The position numbers and the translations under genes are program-made. Below, piece by piece: positions 31,579 to 39,870 of a stretch of 64,000 nt of DNA. Source of the stretch: VRUE01 sp963728365 (lineage in GTDB: Bacteria > Actinomycetota > Thermoleophilia > Solirubrobacterales > 70-9); assembly GCA_963728365.1 (NCBI GenBank), contig CAVSJI010000001.1, forward strand, positions 1,488,001 through 1,552,000, given 5' to 3'. How positions within the stretch are numbered: the stretch's first letter is position 1; each line of letters opens with the position of its first letter. The notes under the pieces are model-generated. The model was given only the letters and a program-made list of their open reading frames with translations. It searched no databases and was not told the DNA's origin.

Positions 31579-32961
31579 TCATCGCACGGCCTCCGTGGAG
31601 GGGGCGTAGGGGGTGCCCGGATCGGGGGTGCCCTCGCGCCAGCGGCGGGACATGGCACGGAGGACGAGGATCGCGATCGTGCCGATCGCGGCGTAGACGG
31701 CGAGAACGAGGGCGAAGCTGAACCAGATGCCGTGCGCCGGGGTCACCGCTTCCGCGGTGCGCATGTAGCCCTGCACGATCCAGGGCTGGCGACCCACCTC
31801 GGTGACGATCCAGCCCGCCCAGAGCGCCAGCACGGCGCCCGCACCCGAAACCGCCACCGCGCGCAGGAACCAGGGCGTCCTTGGAATGTCGCGCCGGCGC
31901 CACCAGGCGAAGGCGAGCCAGGCGCCGAGCGCGAGCAGCGCGGTGCCGATCCCAACCATCGCGTCGAAGGAGAGGTGGAGGAAGGTGTTCGCCGGCGGGC
32001 GCTCGTCGACGGGAATGTCATTGAGGCCCGTGACTTCGGTGCTCTTGCTGAACCCGACCAGGAAGGAGTCGAGGCCGGGGATCGGGATCGCGGCCTTCAC
32101 CCCGCTGGAGGTGCAGATCCCGCCGACGTACTCGGTCTGATCGGGGCCGGTTTCCTGGATGCACTCCATGCCGGCGAACTTGGCCGGCTGGTGGTCGGCG
32201 ACCGAGCGCGCGGCGGTGTCGCCGACGAAGAGCTGGATCGGGGTGGCGATGCAGGCGATCGTCAGCGGAATCAGGAGCCCCAGCCGGTGCAGGCGGTCGC
32301 GGCGTCCCTTCAGCATCCCGGTCGCGTAGATCGAGGCGACCAGGAAGCCGACCACCATGTAGGCGGCGAGGATCATGTGCGGCACCTCGTATCCCGATGC
32401 GGGGTTGAAGATCACCTGGACCGGGTTGGTGTCGACCACCTTGCCGGCGGCGTCGAGGGTGAACCCCTGCGGCTGGTTCATCCAACCGTTGGCGGCAACC
32501 ACCGCGAATGCGCCGCCGATCCCGGTGATCACCATCGGCACGCCGGACCAGAAGTGCGCCCAGCCGGAGAGCCGCTTCCAACCGTAGATGTAGATCGCCA
32601 GGAAGATCGCCTCGAGGAAGAAGAAGATCCCCTCGATCGCAAACGCGATCCCGAAGGCCGCGCCGAAGCGGTCCATGAAGCGCGGCCAGAGCAGGCCGAA
32701 CTCGAAGCTGAGCACGGTGCCGGTGACCGCGCCGACCGCGAAGGTGACCGCCATCGCCTTCGACCAGCGGCGCGCGAGCTCCATCGCGTCGTCGTCGCCG
32801 CGCCTCAGCCCCAGGTAGTTGGCGACGAGGATCGTCGCCGGCAGAGCGACGCCGAGGCAGGAGAGGACTATGTGGAAGCCGAGGGTGAAGGCCATCTGCT
32901 CACGCGCGGCGAGCAGATTCGATGCCGACGCCGCCAGGGGGAGCGGGTCGAGCGCGAGCAT
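31579..32961 (-). CDS. cydA: Cytochrome bd quinol oxidase subunit I
   Basis: Subunit I carries haems b558, b595 and d and the quinol site. The 460-residue protein contains the early histidine REQMAFTLGFH, GWMNQPQGF, the haem ligand histidine in GYEVPHMILAAY, and GRQPWIVQGYMRTAEAVTP. The Q-loop is of the short type. It begins 10 nt after the pgi stop, an unusual but clear operon link with sugar-phosphate enzymes. Confidence 0.94.
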   Translation of the reverse strand: MLALDPLPLAASASNLLAAREQMAFTLGFHIVLSCLGVALPATILVANYLGLRRGDDDAMELARRWSKAMAVTFAVGAVTGTVLSFEFGLLWPRFMDRFGAAFGIAFAIEGIFFFLEAIFLAIYIYGWKRLSGWAHFWSGVPMVITGIGGAFAVVAANGWMNQPQGFTLDAAGKVVDTNPVQVIFNPASGYEVPHMILAAYMVVGFLVASIYATGMLKGRRDRLHRLGLLIPLTIACIATPIQLFVGDTAARSVADHQPAKFAGMECIQETGPDQTEYVGGICTSSGVKAAIPIPGLDSFLVGFSKSTEVTGLNDIPVDERPPANTFLHLSFDAMVGIGTALLALGAWLAFAWWRRRDIPRTPWFLRAVAVSGAGAVLALWAGWIVTEVGRQPWIVQGYMRTAEAVTPAHGIWFSFALVLAVYAAIGTIAILVLRAMSRRWREGTPDPGTPYAPSTEAVR

Positions 32962-32971
32962 GTCGACGACC

Positions 32972-34609
32972 CTACTCCCCGCGGCGGGCGCTGCGGTAGC
33001 GGCGGATCAGCGCGTTGGTCGAGCTGTCGTGGCGGAGCTGCGGCTCCTCGTCGGCCTCGAGCTCGGGGATGATCGCGACCGCGAGCGCCTTGCCCAGCTC
33101 GACGCCCCACTGGTCGAAGGAGTCGATCCCCCACACACTTCCCTGGGTGAAGGTGCTGTGCTCGTACAGCGCGACCAGCGTGCCGAGCGTGTGCGGATCG
33201 AGCCGCTCGGCGAGGATCGTGTTGGAGGGGCGGTTGCCCTCCATCACCCGGTGGGGCACGACCTCCTCGGGGGTCCCCTCGGCGCGCACCTGCTCCGGCG
33301 TCTTGCCGAAGGCGAGCGCCTCGCCCTGGGCGAAGACGTTCGACATCAGCAGGTCGTGGTGGCGGCCGAGCGGGTTGTTGGAGTGGAAGAAGCCGATGAA
33401 GTCGCAGGGGATCAGGCGCGTGCCCTGATGGATCAGCTGGTAGAAGCTGTGCTGGCCGTTGGTCCCCGGCTCCCCCCAGAAGATCGCCCCGGTGTCGTAG
33501 TCGACGTGGGCGCCCTCCAGCGTGACGTGCTTGCCGTTGGACTCCATCGTCAGCTGCTGGAGGTAGGCGGGAAAGCGGTGCAGGTACTGGTCGTAGGGGA
33601 AGACGCCGCAGGTCTGGGCGCCGAAGAAATCGCTGTACCACACAGACAAGAGGCCGATCAGCATCGGCAGGTTCTCCGCTGCCGGCGCCGCGCGGAAGTG
33701 CTCGTCCATCGCGTGGAAGCCGGCCAGCATCTCCTCGAAGCGGGCGGGACCGATGGCGAGCATGGTCGAGAGGCCGATCGCCGAGTCCATCGAGTAGCGG
33801 CCCCCGACCCACTCCCAGAAGCCGAACATGTTCTCGGTGTCGATGCCGAACCTCGAGACCTCCTCGGCATTGGTCGAGACGGCGACGAAGTGCTTGGCGA
33901 CCGCCGCCTCCTCGCCGCCGAGCCCGGCGAGCGACCACTCGCGGGCGGTGCGCGCGTTGGTCATCGTCTCCAGCGTGGTGAAGGTCTTCGACGAGATCAC
34001 GAAGAGCGTCTCGGCGGGATCGAGATCGCGGGTCGCCTCGGCGAAGTCGGTGCCGTCGACGTTGGAGACGAAGCGGAAGGTCATCTCACGCCGCGAGTAG
34101 TGGCGCAGCGCCTCGTAAGCCATCACCGGGCCGAGGTCCGAGCCGCCGATGCCGACGTTGACCACGTTGCGGATCGGCTTGCCGGTGTGCCCGGTCCACT
34201 CGCCCGAGCGCACCCGCTCGGCGAAGGCGCTCATCCGCTCGAGCGTCTCGTGCACCTGCTTGACCACGTCGACCCCGTCGACGATCAGCGAGCGCCCGCG
34301 CGGCATGCGCAGCGCCACGTGCAGGACGGCGCGATCCTCGGAGATGTTGATGTGCTCGCCGGCGAACATCGCTTCGCGGCGCTCCGCCACCCCGCGCTCC
34401 TTAGCCAGGGCGCCGAGCAGCATCAGAGTCTCTTCGGTGATCCGGTTCTTGGAGAAGTCGAGGTGCAGGCCGGCGCCGTCGGCGATCAGCCGCTCGCCGC
34501 GCTGCGGATCCGCAGCGAAGAGGTCGCGCAGATGCGTGTCCTTGATCTCCGCATAGTGCTTCTCCAGCGCCTGCCAGGACGGCGTCTCCCGCAGCCCGCT
34601 CACACCCAT
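32972..34609 (-). CDS. pgi: Glucose-6-phosphate isomerase
   Basis: Interconverts glucose 6-phosphate and fructose 6-phosphate. The 545-residue length and motifs fit the bacterial/eukaryotic Pgi: VVNVGIGGSDLGPVMAYEAL, FVISSKTFTTLET, the VGGRYSMDSAIGLS signature region, QYLHRFPAYLQQLTMESNGK, GTNGQHSFYQLIHQG and the C-terminal SVWGIDSFDQWGVELGK. ATG 34609 is preceded by GGAAGGG, and a 22-bp perfect hairpin covers the first bases of that site. It lies between tal and cydA in the operon. Confidence 0.94.
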   Translation of the reverse strand: MGVSGLRETPSWQALEKHYAEIKDTHLRDLFAADPQRGERLIADGAGLHLDFSKNRITEETLMLLGALAKERGVAERREAMFAGEHINISEDRAVLHVALRMPRGRSLIVDGVDVVKQVHETLERMSAFAERVRSGEWTGHTGKPIRNVVNVGIGGSDLGPVMAYEALRHYSRREMTFRFVSNVDGTDFAEATRDLDPAETLFVISSKTFTTLETMTNARTAREWSLAGLGGEEAAVAKHFVAVSTNAEEVSRFGIDTENMFGFWEWVGGRYSMDSAIGLSTMLAIGPARFEEMLAGFHAMDEHFRAAPAAENLPMLIGLLSVWYSDFFGAQTCGVFPYDQYLHRFPAYLQQLTMESNGKHVTLEGAHVDYDTGAIFWGEPGTNGQHSFYQLIHQGTRLIPCDFIGFFHSNNPLGRHHDLLMSNVFAQGEALAFGKTPEQVRAEGTPEEVVPHRVMEGNRPSNTILAERLDPHTLGTLVALYEHSTFTQGSVWGIDSFDQWGVELGKALAVAIIPELEADEEPQLRHDSSTNALIRRYRSARRGE

Positions 34610-34612
34610 CCC

Positions 34613-34659
34613 TTCCGGTGCGCCTTTTGTGGTCGATGACCACAAAAGGCGCACCGGAA
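34613..34659. promoter_or_regulatory. 22-bp perfect hairpin touching the pgi ribosome-binding site
   Basis: Arms 34613-34634 and 34638-34659 are perfectly complementary, with a 3-nt loop. In the minus-strand mRNA the 3' arm ends with CCGGAA and is followed by GGG then the pgi ATG, so part of the GGAAGGG Shine-Dalgarno is inside the stem. It sits in the 67-bp tal-pgi gap. It may set the ratio of pgi to tal/tkt by hiding the site or by ending transcripts. Confidence 0.75.
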
Positions 34660-34676
34660 CGAGTTGTTGGCGCCGC

Positions 34677-35756
34677 TCACCCGGCCAGCGCTCCGCGCTT
34701 GGACTCGATCGAGTCGAGCATGTCGTTCCAGGACTTGACGAAGGCGGTTTTGCCCTCCTCCTGGAGGCGCTCGGCGAGGGCGTCGACGTCGATGCCGGCC
34801 TCGCCGAAGCGAGCCAGCACCACCTCGCAGTCGCCGCCGTCGGCCGGCACGAGCTCTCCCACCTCGCCGTGGTCGGCGAAGGCGTGCAGGGTCGGCTCGG
34901 GCATCGTGTTGACCGTGAAGGGCGAGGCGAAGCCCTCGATGTAGAGCGTGTCGGAGGCGTTCGGGTCCTTGGTCCCGGTGCTCGCCCAGAGCAGGCGCTG
35001 CGGACGGGCCCCCTCGTTCATCAGCCGCTGCACGCGCTGGGACCCGAGCAGCTCGCGGTAAGCGGCATAGGCGCGGAAGCCGATCGCCAGGCCGAGGCGG
35101 TTGTGGAGCTCGTCAGGCACTTCGCCGGCGACGGCGACGTCCCAGCGGCTCATGAAGATCGAGGCAACCGAGGCGACCTCGGGGTCGAGCCCGGCCTCGA
35201 TCCGCCGTTCGATCCCCTTCATGTAGGCGTCGGCGGCGGCCAGGTGCTGCTCGCGCGAGAAGAGCAGCGTCACATTGATCGGGATCCCGGCGAAGATCGA
35301 CTCCTCGATCGCCGGCAGGCCCGCCTCGGTGCCGGGGATCTTGACGTAGAGGTTGTCGCGCTCGGCCCTACCGTGCAGCTGCGCCGCCTGCTCGATCGTC
35401 GCCGCGGTGTCGTCGGCGAGCTTCGGCGAGACCTCGAGCGAGCAAAAGCCGTCGACGCCGGCGGTGCGCTCGTGCACGCCGCGGAAGAGATCGGTCGCGT
35501 CGCGCAGGTCGGCCAGCGCCAGCTCGAAGAAGACCTCCTCAGGCTCATGCCCGTTCTGGCTCAGCTCGATGATCTGCTCGTCGTAGGCCTCGCCGCCGGA
35601 GATCGCCTTGTCGAAGATCGTCGGGTTCGAGGTGAGGCCGGTGACCGAGAGCTCCTCGATATAGCCTCGCAGGGTGCCGTCGGCCAGCATCGTGCGGGTG
35701 ATGTTGTCGAGCCAGAGGCTCTGGCCAATGTCGTGCAGCTTCGCTGTGGGCTTCAT
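34677..35756 (-). CDS. tal: Transaldolase
   Basis: Transfers a dihydroxyacetone unit in the non-oxidative pentose-phosphate pathway through a lysine Schiff base. The 359-residue actinobacterial-type protein shows QSLWLDNITRTMLADGTL, VTGLTSNPTIFDKAI, the active lysine in NLYVKIPGTEAGLPAIE, INVTLLFSREQHL and RLLWASTGTKDP. ATG 35756 shares one base with the tkt stop, so the two are translated together. Confidence 0.95.
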   Translation of the reverse strand: MKPTAKLHDIGQSLWLDNITRTMLADGTLRGYIEELSVTGLTSNPTIFDKAISGGEAYDEQIIELSQNGHEPEEVFFELALADLRDATDLFRGVHERTAGVDGFCSLEVSPKLADDTAATIEQAAQLHGRAERDNLYVKIPGTEAGLPAIEESIFAGIPINVTLLFSREQHLAAADAYMKGIERRIEAGLDPEVASVASIFMSRWDVAVAGEVPDELHNRLGLAIGFRAYAAYRELLGSQRVQRLMNEGARPQRLLWASTGTKDPNASDTLYIEGFASPFTVNTMPEPTLHAFADHGEVGELVPADGGDCEVVLARFGEAGIDVDALAERLQEEGKTAFVKSWNDMLDSIESKRGALAG

Positions 35757-37795
35757 CAGAGCAACTCCTTTGCGGCTTCCGCCACCTTGTCGGGGGTGAA
35801 GCCGAACTTGGTTTGGACGTCCTTCAGCGGCGCCGAGGTGCCGAACGTGTGCATCCCGACCTTTGTGCCGTCGGTTCCAACGTAGCGATCCCAGCCGATC
35901 GTCGAGGCCTCCTCGACCGAGACGCGGGCGGTGACCGCAGGGGGCAGCACCTCGTCGCGGTAGCTCTGCTCCTGGCGGTCGAAGAGCTCCCAGCAGGGCA
36001 GGCTGACGACGCGGGAACGGATGCCTTCGCCGGACAGCTCCCCGTGGGCGCCAAGCGCCAGAGCGACCTCGCTGCCGGTGGCGATCAGGATGACCTCGGG
36101 CTCGCCGCCCTCGGCGTCGGCGAGCACGTAGCCGCCGCGGCGCAGGCCGGTGGCCGAGGCATAACGCGTGCGATCGAGCACCGGCACGTTCTGGCGGGTG
36201 AGGACGAGGGCGACCGGCTGGTGGGTGCGGTCAAGCGCGCAGCGCCAGGCCTCGGCGACCTCGTTGGCGTCGGCGGGGCGGATCACGTCGAGGCCGGGGA
36301 TCGCCCGCAGCGAAGCGAGCTGCTCGACCGGCTGGTGTGTCGGGCCGTCCTCGCCGAGGCCGATCGAGTCGTGGGTGAAGACGTGAAGCACCGGCAGCTC
36401 CATCAGGGCCGAGAGCCGGATCGCCGGGCGAGCGTAGTCCGAGAAGGTGAGATAAGTCGACCAGAGCGAGCGCAGCTTGGAGAGCGAGAGCCCGTTGGAG
36501 ATCGCCGCGGCCTCGTGCTCGCGGATGCCGTAATGGAGCTGGCGGCCGTCGTAGGCGCCGGGCTCGAAGTCGTGAGCGCCGTCGAAGGCGAGGCGGACCG
36601 AGGTCGAATCGGTGAGGTCGGCCGAGCCGGCCAGCAGCCAGGGCAGGCGCTCGCCCAGCGCGTTCTCGACCTGGTTGGAGGCCTTGCGCGTGGCGAGGCC
36701 CTTCTCTTCGTCGGTTTCGAAGGAAGGGATCACGGCGTCCCAACCCTCGGGCAGCTCGCGCTTCTGCTGCGTCTCGATCTCGGCGGCGCGCTCCGGCTTC
36801 TCGGCGGCGTAGGCGGCGAGCTGCTGCTCCCAGGCCGCCCGCGCCTCCGCCCCGCGCACGCCGATCCCCTCGGCGAAGCGCTCGCGCACCCCGTCGGGGA
36901 CGAGGAACTGGGCGTCTTCGGGCCATCCGTAGGCGCGCTTGGTCTCGCGCACCTCCTCGGTGCCGAGCGGCTCGCCGTGGGCCGCAGAGGTGTCCTGCTT
37001 GTGCGGCGAGCCGTAGCCGATGTGGGAGTCGACGATCAGCAGGGTCGGCCGCCCCTGCTCCCCCTTGAACTCCTCGAACGCGGTGGCGATCAGCTCGGTG
37101 TCGTTGGCGTCGCCGACCCGGGTGACGTTCCAGCCGTACCCCATGAAGCGGGCCGCGACGTCGTCCTCGTAGGCGAGCTTGGTTTTGCCGTCGATCGTTA
37201 TGTGGTTGTTGTCGTAGACCCAGCAGAGGTTGTCGAGCTTCAGGTGGCCGGCGATCGAGGCGGCTTCGTTCGAGACGCCCTCCATCAGGCAGCCGTCGCC
37301 GGCGACCGCATAGACGTCGAAGTCGAAGAGCTCGGTGCCGTAGCGAGCGGCCTGCCATTTGCCGGCGATCGCCATACCGACCGAGGTGGCGACGCCCTGT
37401 CCGAGCGGCCCGGTGGTCGTCTCGACCCCTGAGGTCCAGCGGTACTCGGGGTGGCCGGGGGCGCGCGAATCGAGCTGGCGGAAGCGTTCGATGTCCTCGA
37501 GGCTGACCGAGGGCTTGCCGACGACCTCGTAGTCGGGGTCGACCGCCTTGACCCCCGCCAGATGGAGCAGTGCGTAAAGCAGCATCGAGGCGTGGCCGGC
37601 GGAGAGCACGAAGCGGTCGCGCCCGGGCCAGATCGGGTCCTCGGGGTCGAAGCGCAGGAAACGCTGCCAGAGCGTGTAGGCGAGCGGAGCGAGAGCCATC
37701 GGCGTCCCGGGGTGGCCGGAGTTCGCCTTCTGGATCGCGTCGATAGAGAGGGTGCGGATCGTGTTGATCGCGAGCTGGTCGATGTCGCGGTCCAC
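35756..37795 (-). CDS. tkt: Transketolase
   Basis: Thiamine-diphosphate enzyme moving two-carbon units between sugar phosphates. The 679-residue protein has ANSGHPGTPMALAPLAY, FVLSAGHASMLLYAL, TTGPLGQGVATSVGMA, the ThDP motif GDGCLMEGVSNEAASIAGHL with NN about 30 residues later, and FTHDSIGLGEDGPTHQPVEQ. The start is GTG at 37795. It is the first gene of the tkt-tal-pgi-cydA-cydB-HAD operon and lies behind a 26-bp inverted repeat. Confidence 0.95.
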   Translation of the reverse strand: MDRDIDQLAINTIRTLSIDAIQKANSGHPGTPMALAPLAYTLWQRFLRFDPEDPIWPGRDRFVLSAGHASMLLYALLHLAGVKAVDPDYEVVGKPSVSLEDIERFRQLDSRAPGHPEYRWTSGVETTTGPLGQGVATSVGMAIAGKWQAARYGTELFDFDVYAVAGDGCLMEGVSNEAASIAGHLKLDNLCWVYDNNHITIDGKTKLAYEDDVAARFMGYGWNVTRVGDANDTELIATAFEEFKGEQGRPTLLIVDSHIGYGSPHKQDTSAAHGEPLGTEEVRETKRAYGWPEDAQFLVPDGVRERFAEGIGVRGAEARAAWEQQLAAYAAEKPERAAEIETQQKRELPEGWDAVIPSFETDEEKGLATRKASNQVENALGERLPWLLAGSADLTDSTSVRLAFDGAHDFEPGAYDGRQLHYGIREHEAAAISNGLSLSKLRSLWSTYLTFSDYARPAIRLSALMELPVLHVFTHDSIGLGEDGPTHQPVEQLASLRAIPGLDVIRPADANEVAEAWRCALDRTHQPVALVLTRQNVPVLDRTRYASATGLRRGGYVLADAEGGEPEVILIATGSEVALALGAHGELSGEGIRSRVVSLPCWELFDRQEQSYRDEVLPPAVTARVSVEEASTIGWDRYVGTDGTKVGMHTFGTSAPLKDVQTKFGFTPDKVAEAAKELL

Positions 37796-37826
37796 ACGTC
37801 GATCCTATGAGACGACCGTGACGGTT

Positions 37827-37898
37827 GGGGGAGTCGGCCGAGGGTCCCGGGGCCGGCCTTCGGCCGGGAGTTCCCCGGGACCCTCGGCCGACTCCCCC
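37827..37898. repeat. 26-bp perfect inverted repeat with nested hairpin
   Basis: Arms 37827-37852 and 37873-37898 pair perfectly over 26 bp; the 20-nt loop itself holds CCGGCC-TTC-GGCCGG (37853-37867). It fills the gap between the kinase stop (37946) and tkt start (37795), both leftward. It may end the kinase transcript and so separate it from the tkt operon, although no T-run is present. Confidence 0.8.
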
Positions 37899-37945
37899 TC
37901 CAGCCTGCCGGCGGTGATCGACGGAGCCCGAGCCGGAAAGAGCTT

Positions 37946-39760
37946 TCAGGGTTCGATGCGGGTGACCGTGCCGTCGTTGTTGCTTGCAACCCAGACTGCT
38001 TTTGAGCCAACTGCGACGGCACCGGGGTCGAGGGGGACCCCGATCGGTTCGCCGATCGGTTCGGCGGTGTGGATGTCGAGGCGGGTGACGGTGGCTTCGG
38101 CGGTGCTGGCTACCCAGACCGTGTCGGTGCCGGCGTCGATGCCGCCTGGGCGGGTGCCTACGGGGATCGGGGCTCCGATTACCGTTCTCAACGAGGGGTC
38201 CACTCGCGTGACGGTGCCGGAGCGGCTGTTGGCGACCCAGACCAGGCCGCCGCCCACGGTGATCCCGGCCGGCCCGCGGCCGACGCGGATCGGCGGTCCG
38301 GTGGCTTCGGTGGCGGGGTCGATGCGGCGCACGACGCCGGCGGAGGCGCTGCTCACCCAGACGGCTCCGGCGCCCGCGGCGAGGCGCAGGGGCGCGGCGT
38401 GCGGGGCGATGTCGTGGCTGACGACGCCGTTCGTCTCCGCGTCGATCGCGCTGACCCCGGCCCCGTCCTCATCGGCGACCCAGAGTCGACCGCTGGCGAA
38501 GACGACGGCGCCGGGGCGGCCGCCGAGATCGACGCGGGCGACGACGCGGCCGTGTGAGTCGACGCGAAGGACCTCGCCGGTGCGCGGGTTGGAGACCCAG
38601 ACCGAGCCGGCGCCGATCGCGACACCGGAGACGCCCTCGCCGAGGCGCACCCGATCGGCTGTCTCGAGCGACCGAGCGTCGATCGCCGAAAGCGTGCCGT
38701 CCCGGGCGCTCGTCACCCAGGTCTTGCGCGGGCCGACGGCGAGGCGCAGCGGCGGGCTGCCAATCGAGATCGGATCGGACACAGAGGGGCCGTTACTGCC
38801 CGCCAGCTCGATGATCGCGATGACGGTCAGCACCGCGGCCACGACCAGGCCTGAGGCGAACCAAACGAAAAATGCCGCTCCAATTGGGCGCCGCCAGCGG
38901 CTCAGGCCGACGCCCTTGGACGATTCCTCGGCGAGCGCCGTTGCCGCTTCGGATCGCACGCTCAGGACCCGGGTAGCCGCCGGCGTCGAGCCCTCGCACT
39001 CGCGCGCCGCCTCGATCAGCTCGGTCGCGCTGCGGTAGCGGCGCGCCGGGTCGGGTGCCACGGCCCGCTCGATCACCGCCTCCATCCCCCGCGGCAGCTC
39101 CGGCTCGACCTCGGCGTCCCCGCGGGCGAAGGGCGCCACACCGGTCAGCGCCTCGTAGAGCACGCAGCCGAGCGCGTAGATGTCGGCGGCGGGCCCGACC
39201 CGGTCCCCGCGCCACTGCTCGGGCGCCATGTACTCGACCGTGCCGACGACTGAGGCGCCGCTGCCTCCGCCGGTCTCGGCGTAGGCCTTGGCGAGGCCGA
39301 AGTCCGAGAGGTAGGCGCGCTCGCCTTCGACCAGGATGTTGTGCGGCTTGACGTCGCGGTGGACTATGCCCCCGTCGTGGGCGACGTCGAGCGCCTCGGC
39401 CACCTGGGCGAGCAGGTCGATCGCCCGGGCCGGCTCCAGCGGACCCTCGCGGTCGATCAGTTTGCGCAGATCGCCGCCCTCGATGAGGCGCATCGCGACG
39501 ATCAGCTCGCCGTCCTCCTCGCGGGCGTCATAGACCGGGACGACGGCCGGGTGCTCGAGCCGCGCCGCGAGGCGTGACTCGGCGAGGAAGCGCCGGCGGA
39601 AGTCCCCGTTCCCGGCGTGCTCGCGGGCGATCACCTTGAGCGCCACCGGTCGCTCGAGCGCCACCTGGGTGGCCCGGTAGACGACGCCCATCCCGCCGCG
39701 CGCGATCAGCGCGTCAATCCGGTAGCCGGCCAGGGTCGAACCGATCGAGGGCTCTGCCAC
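37946..39760 (-). CDS. Transmembrane Ser/Thr protein kinase with beta-propeller sensor
   Basis: A 604-residue PknB-type kinase. Gly loop ARGGMGVVY (20-28), catalytic K42, HRDVKPHN (134-141), DFG (153-155) and APEQWRGD are intact. One membrane helix follows at about 300-322, then an extracytoplasmic domain of repeated blades with AVGPRKTWVTSARDGTLSAI, GAGSVWVSNPRTGEVLRVD, and similar, each about 42 residues (VWV-x(6)-G-x-V-x-R-[IV]-D). This replaces the PASTA repeats of PknB, so the ligand is probably different. It lies upstream of the tkt operon but is separated by a strong inverted repeat. Confidence 0.9.
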   Translation of the reverse strand: MAEPSIGSTLAGYRIDALIARGGMGVVYRATQVALERPVALKVIAREHAGNGDFRRRFLAESRLAARLEHPAVVPVYDAREEDGELIVAMRLIEGGDLRKLIDREGPLEPARAIDLLAQVAEALDVAHDGGIVHRDVKPHNILVEGERAYLSDFGLAKAYAETGGGSGASVVGTVEYMAPEQWRGDRVGPAADIYALGCVLYEALTGVAPFARGDAEVEPELPRGMEAVIERAVAPDPARRYRSATELIEAARECEGSTPAATRVLSVRSEAATALAEESSKGVGLSRWRRPIGAAFFVWFASGLVVAAVLTVIAIIELAGSNGPSVSDPISIGSPPLRLAVGPRKTWVTSARDGTLSAIDARSLETADRVRLGEGVSGVAIGAGSVWVSNPRTGEVLRVDSHGRVVARVDLGGRPGAVVFASGRLWVADEDGAGVSAIDAETNGVVSHDIAPHAAPLRLAAGAGAVWVSSASAGVVRRIDPATEATGPPIRVGRGPAGITVGGGLVWVANSRSGTVTRVDPSLRTVIGAPIPVGTRPGGIDAGTDTVWVASTAEATVTRLDIHTAEPIGEPIGVPLDPGAVAVGSKAVWVASNNDGTVTRIEP

Positions 39761-39786
39761 GCGGCGGTTATATCGCCGTCAAGCGA

Positions 39787-39820
39787 CGAAGGGCCCCCTC
39801 CGCCGGGAGGGAGCCCTTCG
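39787..39820. terminator. Hairpin after the TolB-like gene
   Basis: CGAAGGG (39787-39793) pairs with CCCTTCG (39814-39820) and CCCTCC with GGAGGG inside, giving an imperfect but strong stem. It lies between the TolB-like gene and the kinase gene, both leftward, and probably ends the former transcript. No T-run, as often in high-G+C genomes. Confidence 0.6.
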
Positions 39821-39870
39821 CGCTGGAGCCGGGGGGAGTCCGTGCGGAGCCCCCCGAGAACCGGATGGGC

